54,825 bases of DNA, taken from contig NZ_QYLP01000034.1 of NCBI RefSeq assembly GCF_003614925.1, positions 1 through 54,825 on the forward strand, read 5' to 3'. Source of the DNA: Arthrobacter celericrescens (GTDB taxonomy: Bacteria > Actinomycetota > Actinomycetes > Actinomycetales > Micrococcaceae). The first letter of the stretch is position 1. The number at the start of each line of letters is the position of its first letter. A program made the translations under genes and the position numbers. The notes beneath the pieces were generated by a model. It worked only from the letters and a program-made list of their open reading frames with translations, was not told where the DNA came from and ran no database searches. Positions 49,423-54,825 of this stretch are shown piece by piece.

Positions 49423-50439
49423 GTGACGATTGTCGACAACGCCGTCTATGTGGACGGCCGCCGGACGGCGGATCCGGAAGGACTCGACGAGACCTACTTC
49501 CTGCTGCGCCAGCGCGAAGGCATGGCGTGGATCGGCCTGTACCGGCCGGACGCCGAGGAACTCCGTTCGGTGGCCGGCGAATTCGGCCTCAGCGCGCTCG
49601 CCGTCGAAGACGCCCTCACCGGCCATCAGCGGGCGAAACTGGACTACTACGGTGAGATCCTCTTCGTGGTGCTGCGGCCCGCCCGCTACCTCGACGCCGA
49701 AGAGAAGGTGGATTTCGGCGAAATCCACATCTGCATCGGCCCGGACTTCGTGATCACGGTGCGCCACGCGGAATCGCCGGACCTCCACAAAGTGCGCCAG
49801 CGCATGGAGTCACAGCCGGAGTTCCTCGCACTGGGCCCCGATGCCGTGCTGTACGCCATCCTGGACCAGGTGGTGGACGAGTACGAACCCGTGGCGGCGG
49901 GGCTGGAGAACGACATCGACGAAATCGAGGACGGCCTGTTCGGCGGCGATCCCGAGGTGTCCCGGCGGATCTACGAGCTGTCGCGCCAGGTGATCATGTT
50001 CCAGCGCGCCACGGGCCCGCTCACCGGGATCCTGCAGACCCTCGCCGCGGGCACCCCGGACCACTCCCTCGCGCCGGAGCTCGTGGATCCGCTCCGGGAC
50101 GTGCTGGACCACGCCCTGCGCCTGGCCGAACGGATCAACTCCTTCCGGGCGCTGCTGCAGAATGCCCTGATGGTCAGCGCCACCGTGGTGGCCCAGCGCC
50201 AGAACGACGAGATGCGCCGCCTCACCGAATCCAGCTTCGCCCAGAGCGAGCAGGTCAAGCGCATCTCGTCCTGGGCGGCGATCCTCTTCGCCCCCACCCT
50301 GGTGGGCACCATCTACGGCATGAACTTCAGCGTCATGCCCGAACTCGAGTGGGTGTTCGGCTACCCCATGGCGTTGGGCCTGATGGTGGGCATGGGCCTG
50401 GTCCTTTACTGGACGTTCAAGCGCAACAAGTGGATCTGA
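49423..50439 (+). CDS. corA: CorA-family magnesium/cobalt transporter
   Basis: A 338-residue CorA channel. The large cytoplasmic domain is followed by two C-terminal membrane segments; the signature YGMNF lies at the end of the first (IYGMNFSVMPE) and KRNKWI closes the protein. Start is GTG 49423 with GAAGGAGG upstream. Substrate magnesium, cobalt or nickel by family. Confidence 0.9.
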   Translation: MTIVDNAVYVDGRRTADPEGLDETYFLLRQREGMAWIGLYRPDAEELRSVAGEFGLSALAVEDALTGHQRAKLDYYGEILFVVLRPARYLDAEEKVDFGEIHICIGPDFVITVRHAESPDLHKVRQRMESQPEFLALGPDAVLYAILDQVVDEYEPVAAGLENDIDEIEDGLFGGDPEVSRRIYELSRQVIMFQRATGPLTGILQTLAAGTPDHSLAPELVDPLRDVLDHALRLAERINSFRALLQNALMVSATVVAQRQNDEMRRLTESSFAQSEQVKRISSWAAILFAPTLVGTIYGMNFSVMPELEWVFGYPMALGLMVGMGLVLYWTFKRNKWI

Positions 50440-50440
50440 A

Positions 50441-50974
50441 CTACCGGAGTCCAAGCTCCATGACTAAGTCGTGCTCAACAGTGGTACCCAGCCGGAATGA
50501 TTTGGTGCCCACCTTCCGGAATCCGCTCTTCTCATAGAAGCGGATGGCCTTCGTGTTTTGGTCGTTAACCCCCAGCCACACGCCTGCCACGCCCAGGGCG
50601 GCCGCCCGCTCAACCGTGCTTGCCATGAGCCTGCCCGCAGCGCCCAGGCCGTGATGGTCCGGGTGTACGTAGACCTTGCTAAGCTCCGCGGAGGGTAGGA
50701 GGGTCAGCGCTGCGGCCACGTCCGGATGCTGTGCCGTGCGGTTCACCAGCATGCTGTAGCCGTGCAGGCCGTCCCCGCCGTCGATCACAAGGATGGTGAT
50801 GTCCGGATCGGCGAGGTACTGGGCGAACTTTCCGGCACTGAGGGTGTCGCGGAGGCGGGCTGCGACGTCCTCTGGTGAGGACCCCGGCGGGCAGGCGAGC
50901 GGAAAGGTGACGGCGGCAAGCTCGGCCAGCGCGCCGTCGTCGAGCGCTGTCGCGGTGCGGATCGTCCCGGTCAC
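50441..50974 (-). CDS. GNAT-family N-acetyltransferase
   Basis: A 177-residue GNAT protein. The acetyl-CoA loop is YVHPDHHGLGAAGRLM and the later motif NDQNTKAIRFYEKSGFRKVG is typical. The substrate is unknown. Its start overlaps the upstream UPF0303 stop by 4 bases (ATGA), as the last gene of the leftward operon. It is convergent with corA, with one base between stops. Confidence 0.87.
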   Translation of the reverse strand: MTGTIRTATALDDGALAELAAVTFPLACPPGSSPEDVAARLRDTLSAGKFAQYLADPDITILVIDGGDGLHGYSMLVNRTAQHPDVAAALTLLPSAELSKVYVHPDHHGLGAAGRLMASTVERAAALGVAGVWLGVNDQNTKAIRFYEKSGFRKVGTKSFRLGTTVEHDLVMELGLR

Positions 50975-51453
50975 ATGTCCTCCTGCCCGCCGGCCGCGGC
51001 GAGGTAGCGCCGGATGCTGTCAACCACCAGCTGGTGGTCCTCGTCGGAGGCGAGCCCGGACACGGTGATCGCGCCGATCACGCCTGCACCGCGGACGCGG
51101 ATCGGAAACGACCCGCCGGCCAGGGTGTAGTCCTCGGGTGCGAGCCAGCCGCCACCCAGGGGGTCGTAGCCGCTGAACTGTTCGGTCAGGAATGCGGTGC
51201 TGTGTTCAAAGCGCAGCACCGAGGCGGACTTCCGGCGGATCCATTCCTCCTGGTCGGCCGTGGCGCCGGGAAGGACGCAGCGGAACAACACGAGGTTGTG
51301 CCGGCGGATATCGATGGCCACCCCGAAACCCGAAGAGACCGCGTGCTCGGCGATGAGCGAGCCGAGCCGCCACGCGTCGTAATTGTCGAAGCTCGCAAAG
51401 ACCAGTTCCTCTTCCTGGGCCCGGAGCTCGGCGAGTCGCAGCGAGTCGCTCAT
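50971..51453 (-). CDS. UPF0303/HbpS-like protein
   Basis: A 160-residue protein of the UPF0303 (GlcG/HbpS-related, heme-degrading-domain) family. Typical stretches are FDNYDAWRLGSLI, DIRRHNLVLFRCVLPG, and GGSFPIRVRGAGVIGAITVSGL. Function is unsettled. Overlaps at both ends (ATGA) make it part of the operon. Confidence 0.8.
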   Translation of the reverse strand: MSDSLRLAELRAQEEELVFASFDNYDAWRLGSLIAEHAVSSGFGVAIDIRRHNLVLFRCVLPGATADQEEWIRRKSASVLRFEHSTAFLTEQFSGYDPLGGGWLAPEDYTLAGGSFPIRVRGAGVIGAITVSGLASDEDHQLVVDSIRRYLAAAGGQEDM

Positions 51454-52448
51454 GCCCGGTCCGCCTCGTAGCTGAGCCCGATCTGGCGGCGGACCTCATC
51501 CATGGCGGCCATGATCGCTACCGTTTCGTCCGGCGGCAGGATGGTGCCCGCCGTTTCGCCGGCCGCAACCAGCCGCTCCAGCTCGGCCGCCTGGAACTGC
51601 ATGCCGCGGCTGGTCACGGGCTGCTCGAAGCGTTCCACCACGCTGCCGTCCGCGGCAAACACGGTGAACGGCACGGGGTTGTACCAGGTGTGCTCGACGT
51701 CGATCCAGCCGTCCGTCCCGATCACCAGTGCCCGGTTGGCGCTGGCCGCATCCAGTTCGCAGTCCACCAAAGCCTGCGCACCGCCGTCGTACTCAAAAAT
51801 TGCGGCAGTCTGCCGGTCCACGCCGGTGGCCGTCATCGAAGCGCTCGCGTGGATACGGGACGGGGCGCCAAGGATGTCGAACGCGAAGGAAACGGGGTAG
51901 ATGCCCAGGTCCAGCAGCGCGCCGCCGCCCAGCGCAGGGTCGTTCAGCCGGTGGGCCGGGTCCCTCGGCAGGCTCTGGTTGTGGCTGGCCACCACTTTCC
52001 GGACCTCTCCGATGGTCCCGGCAGCAATGATGTCGCGGAGCCGGACCATGTGCGGCAGGAACCGGGTCCACATGGCCTCCAGCGCCACCAGCCCCTTGGA
52101 CGCGGCGAGGTCAAAGATCTCCTGCGCCTCGCGGGCGTTCATCGTGAACGACTTCTCCACCAGCACGTGCTTTCCCGCGTTCAACGCCAGCAGGGCATTC
52201 GCGTGGTGCATGGGGTGCGGAGTGGCGATGTAAATGACATCAACGTCCGGGTCAGCGACGAGCTCCTCGTAGCTGCCGTGGGCTGTTGGGATGCCGTGCT
52301 GCCCGGCGAACGCCTTGCTCGAGTCCAAGGAGCGCGAGCCCGCGGCCTGCACCGTGAAGCCGTTCTCGAGGAGGTCCTGGGTTTGCAGGCCCGCGATGAA
52401 GCCGGTTCCAAGGATTCCCCAGCGGATTCTTCCATCGGAAAGTGACAC
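51450..52448 (-). CDS. Gfo/Idh/MocA-family oxidoreductase
   Basis: A 332-residue NAD(P)-dependent oxidoreductase. The N-terminal Rossmann motif is WGILGTGFIA, the catalytic EKP-like motif is HVLVEKSFTMN, and LVALEAMWTRFLPHMV is typical of the dihydrodiol dehydrogenase/sugar dehydrogenase branch. It starts at GTG 52448 with GAGGA upstream. With the DUF1080 and isomerase genes it probably acts on a sugar, for example at C3. Confidence 0.87.
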   Translation of the reverse strand: MSLSDGRIRWGILGTGFIAGLQTQDLLENGFTVQAAGSRSLDSSKAFAGQHGIPTAHGSYEELVADPDVDVIYIATPHPMHHANALLALNAGKHVLVEKSFTMNAREAQEIFDLAASKGLVALEAMWTRFLPHMVRLRDIIAAGTIGEVRKVVASHNQSLPRDPAHRLNDPALGGGALLDLGIYPVSFAFDILGAPSRIHASASMTATGVDRQTAAIFEYDGGAQALVDCELDAASANRALVIGTDGWIDVEHTWYNPVPFTVFAADGSVVERFEQPVTSRGMQFQAAELERLVAAGETAGTILPPDETVAIMAAMDEVRRQIGLSYEADRA

Positions 52449-52452
52449 GTGT

Positions 52453-53352
52453 TCAGTCCTCTGTTTGGGTAGCGGGCGGGTAGGCCACGAACGCGAAGCG
52501 CTCCGAATCCGGCGACCAGCTGTTGACGTTGAGCGTACCTTGGCCGCCGAACAGCGGCCATGTGTGCAGCGGGGTTTTCCAGTCACCCGTGGAGACGAGT
52601 ACGACGGCGACCGGCAAGTCCGCGGGGTGGCCCTGGGTTCCGCCGGGGAACCGGATGTAGCTGGCCAGGCGGCCGTCGGGGGAGAGGTGCGGGAACCAGT
52701 CCACCGTGCCGCTTTCGAGGAGCCGTTCGAAGCCGGTCCCGTCAACGCGGATCCGGGCCAGCTGGGCATGCCCCGGGTCCGTGCTGAACGATTCGGTGTT
52801 CAGGTACAGCCACTCGCCGTCCGGCGAATACTCCGGGCCGTCGCAGTGGCCCGGGCCAACATCAACCTGCCCGACGTCGACGGCGGCGGCAGCACCGCCG
52901 TCGGACGCTATGGTCATCAGGCGGCCGGGCCGCGTGAAGTCCCCGCCGTCGATCCCCACGTACGCCAGTTCCTTCCCGTCAGGGCTGACGCCGTGGAGGA
53001 AGTGGAAGGAACCGTCCTCCTTGGTGATGCGTTCGGCCGTCCCGCCAGAGAACGGGGCCCGGTAGATGTGGCCGTCGTTGGCTGACAGGAAGATGGTTTC
53101 GCCGTCGGGCGCCAGGACGTGGTCGTTGTTCAAGTCCGGGATGCCGGTGAGCGGGACTTCCGTGAGCTCGCGCGTGGAGACGTCCAAACGCCAGAGCCTC
53201 CCGTCCCCGTTGAGCACCAGCGCCGAGCCGTCCAGGGTCCAGTTAGGTGCCTCAAGCAGGATGCGGTCCGTGCTGTAGAGCAGCGTCGACTCGCCGGTCA
53301 CCGACGCGATCCACACCTCGCTGCGCTGCCCGGTCCGGAGGGTACGGTTCAC
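52453..53352 (-). CDS. TolB-like beta-propeller protein
   Basis: A 299-residue protein built of WD40-like/PD40 repeats: DGSALVLNGDGRLWRLDV, DGETIFLSANDGHIYRA, DGKELAYVGIDGG, SPDGEWLYLNTES and SPDGRLASYIRFPGG. There is no signal peptide. The start GTG overlaps the DUF1080 stop (GTGA). Such propellers can be lyases or binding platforms; no activity is assigned. Confidence 0.8.
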   Translation of the reverse strand: MNRTLRTGQRSEVWIASVTGESTLLYSTDRILLEAPNWTLDGSALVLNGDGRLWRLDVSTRELTEVPLTGIPDLNNDHVLAPDGETIFLSANDGHIYRAPFSGGTAERITKEDGSFHFLHGVSPDGKELAYVGIDGGDFTRPGRLMTIASDGGAAAAVDVGQVDVGPGHCDGPEYSPDGEWLYLNTESFSTDPGHAQLARIRVDGTGFERLLESGTVDWFPHLSPDGRLASYIRFPGGTQGHPADLPVAVVLVSTGDWKTPLHTWPLFGGQGTLNVNSWSPDSERFAFVAYPPATQTED

Positions 53353-54242
53353 TGAGCGACCCCGTCGAGGTCCTTGATGCGGATGTTCCGCCAGCGGCAC
53401 TGCGCGCCCTTGCCCCAGCGGGCCTCCCCGAACATCGAGTCGTTGTCGTGGACTTCCAGCGCGATGTGGCCGCGCTCGCCGAGCACGGCCAGGACCCGTT
53501 CGGGATCGTAGTTGGGTGAGTCGAGGGTGGCGGTGTCCAGTTCGGCGATTTTGAGCCCGTTGACCCAGGTGGTGATGACCGGCAGTGCCCCGACGCAGCG
53601 GATCCGCAGCTCGTTCCAATCGTCCCAGCGCCACACGTTGAGGAAATCGTCGACGTCGGCCGCGTAGCCCAGGCGGGCACGCTTTTCTTCCGTGACGGGT
53701 TCCACCGAGGTGGCCGGGTCATCCGCGACCAGCCCGGTGGGCTGGCCCTCGGCGTCGAGCGCAACGTCAACAGCGAAGGGAACCGCCGAGAAACTGGCGA
53801 GGCCGTTGCCGAAGAAGCCGCCGATGCCGCCGGAGGGCCGGTGGTCCACCAGGACCTGGAAGCCCTCCCATCTGTCCGGCCGGCGCCGCAGCATCACGCC
53901 GGTGTCCGCCGGCCAGTCCGGGCGCATCTCGAGAACCAGTTCGAAGTCGCCGAAAGCCTGTTCGCTCACGAGGTAGCCGCCGTAGCCGCTGCCGGGGGAG
54001 TCCTGTTCGCCCACCAGGACACCGTCCTCCACGAACCAGTGCGCAGGGTGCTTCTCGGGTTCCACGGGCGGGGTCAGGCCCAGGGCGTCGAACCGTTCCA
54101 GGAGGGCCGGGCCACCGGGGTACTCCGTGCCGTAAACACGGGGCACGGAGTACCAGCCGGCCAAGGAGGAGCCATCGAACAGCGGGACGAAACCGTCGCC
54201 GCCGTCGGGCGTTTGTGCGTCAGCCGTTTGTGCGTCAGTCAC
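53349..54242 (-). CDS. DUF1080-family protein (3-keto-glycoside hydrolase-like)
   Basis: A 297-residue concanavalin-like protein of the DUF1080 family, also called 3-keto-disaccharide hydrolase. Typical motifs are FVPLFDGSSLAGWYS, HWFVEDGVLVGEQ, GYLVSEQAFGDFELVLEMR and the C-terminal IALEVHDNDSMFGEARW. No signal peptide was seen. GTG 54242 starts a short repeat TDAQTADAQT. It is coupled to the propeller gene. Confidence 0.82.
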   Translation of the reverse strand: MTDAQTADAQTPDGGDGFVPLFDGSSLAGWYSVPRVYGTEYPGGPALLERFDALGLTPPVEPEKHPAHWFVEDGVLVGEQDSPGSGYGGYLVSEQAFGDFELVLEMRPDWPADTGVMLRRRPDRWEGFQVLVDHRPSGGIGGFFGNGLASFSAVPFAVDVALDAEGQPTGLVADDPATSVEPVTEEKRARLGYAADVDDFLNVWRWDDWNELRIRCVGALPVITTWVNGLKIAELDTATLDSPNYDPERVLAVLGERGHIALEVHDNDSMFGEARWGKGAQCRWRNIRIKDLDGVAQ

Positions 54243-54245
54243 GCC

Positions 54246-54825
54246 CTAGTCCTGGGTGCTGAAGGCGGCGTCGAAGCTGGTTTGTGAGGCGGGGAAGTCA
54301 AACTTCTTGAGTGCGGCGAGGGCTTCGGGGGCGCCGTGGAGGCGGTCCATGCCGGCGTCTTCCCATTCGATGCTGATGGGGCCGGTGTAGCCGATGGCGG
54401 TGAGGGCGCGGAAGGATGCTTCCCAGGGCACGTCGCCGCGTCCGGCGGAGACGAAGTCCCAGCCGCGGCGGGGGTCGCCCCAGGGCAGGTGGGAGCCCAG
54501 GACGGTGTTGCGGCCGGTCTGGCGGACCTTGGTGTCCTTGCAGTCGACGTGGTAGATGCGGTCTTTGAAGTCCCAGATGAAGGAGACGGGGTCGATGCCT
54601 TGCCACATCATGTGGGATGGGTCCCAGTTCAGGCCGAACGCTTCGCGGTGCCCGATGGCTTCGAGGGTGCGGACGGTGGTCCAGTAGTCGTAGGCGATTT
54701 CGGAGGGGTGGACTTCGTGGGCGAAGCGGATGCCGTTGTCGTCGAAGACGTCCAGGATGGGGTTCCAGCGGTCGGCGAAGTCCTGGTAGCCGGCGTCGAT
54801 GGTTTTTTCGGGGACGGGCGGGAAC
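54246..54825 (-). CDS. Sugar phosphate isomerase/epimerase (TIM barrel), 5' truncated
   Basis: The 3' part of an AP endonuclease 2/xylose isomerase-like barrel protein; the start lies beyond the right edge. Visible motifs are FAHEVHPSEIAYDYWTT, DPSHMMWQGIDP and VDCKD, with His/Asp/Glu metal ligands, and ISIEWEDAGMDR near the C-terminus. It belongs to the sugar operon, 3 bases before DUF1080. In related clusters such barrels act on keto-sugars. Confidence 0.85.
   Translation of the reverse strand, partial: FPPVPEKTIDAGYQDFADRWNPILDVFDDNGIRFAHEVHPSEIAYDYWTTVRTLEAIGHREAFGLNWDPSHMMWQGIDPVSFIWDFKDRIYHVDCKDTKVRQTGRNTVLGSHLPWGDPRRGWDFVSAGRGDVPWEASFRALTAIGYTGPISIEWEDAGMDRLHGAPEALAALKKFDFPASQTSFDAAFSTQD

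Overview
The window looks like a chromosomal segment of a high-GC actinobacterium of the Micrococcaceae, most likely Arthrobacter or Pseudarthrobacter. The basis is a strong G/C bias at third codon positions, many GTG and TTG starts, an EF-G2-type GTPase, a short bacterial SRP RNA next to dnaX and recR, DUF222-HNH and MpaB-like proteins, and a 1155-residue PutA. Genes are dense and many overlap by 4 bases. I saw no rRNA, CRISPR array, prophage, transposase or integrase.

Layout. 1-5.5 kb: a terminator, an EF-G2-like GTPase, a three-gene operon with two Streptomyces-subtilisin-inhibitor (SSI)-like proteins around a glycosylase-annotated protein, an OhrR-type regulator with two operator-like palindromes, and two small paralogous proteins. 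5.5-9.3 kb: an island-like block, mesX (DUF1852) - mesD (core MetE-like methionine synthase) - flavin reductase, with a divergent LysR regulator. It sits beside lysC, and its composition looks different from its neighbours. 9.3-18.2 kb: lysC, an ABC exporter with two related membrane proteins, recR, dnaX and the SRP RNA.

18.2-24.8 kb: a phosphonate catabolism operon read leftward: phosphonoacetate hydrolase, an OPA/MFS transporter broken by an in-frame amber codon, an aldehyde dehydrogenase, a LysR regulator and an FAD-dependent oxidoreductase. No PhnW transaminase is present. This suggests oxidative release of phosphonoacetaldehyde from aminoethylphosphonate or its N-methyl forms, oxidation to phosphonoacetate, then hydrolysis to acetate and phosphate.

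24.8-35.5 kb: a Nudix hydrolase, a DUF222-HNH protein, a Nif3/YqfO-like protein, tRNA-Ser(GGA), a LysR regulator with divergent putA, an MpaB-family protein, and a DHA2-type exporter with a divergent MarR. 35.5-45.8 kb: an M23 peptidase with a Thr/Pro tail, glutathione peroxidase, a double SnoaL protein, a cytochrome P450 - IclR - MIO aromatic amino acid lyase - VanB-like reductase cluster, a metallophosphoesterase, and a Stealth-family protein that lacks a canonical start. 45.8-54.8 kb: a HAD hydrolase, a LytR_C protein, TetR, a FrnE-like DsbA, CorA, and a tightly overlapped leftward operon (TIM-barrel isomerase, DUF1080, beta-propeller, Gfo/Idh/MocA, UPF0303, GNAT) that resembles 3-keto-glycoside metabolism.

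The best candidates for unusual biology are the mesX-mesD-flavin reductase unit, the PhnW-less phosphonate operon with its broken transporter, the MIO lyase/P450 cluster and the SSI-twin operon.
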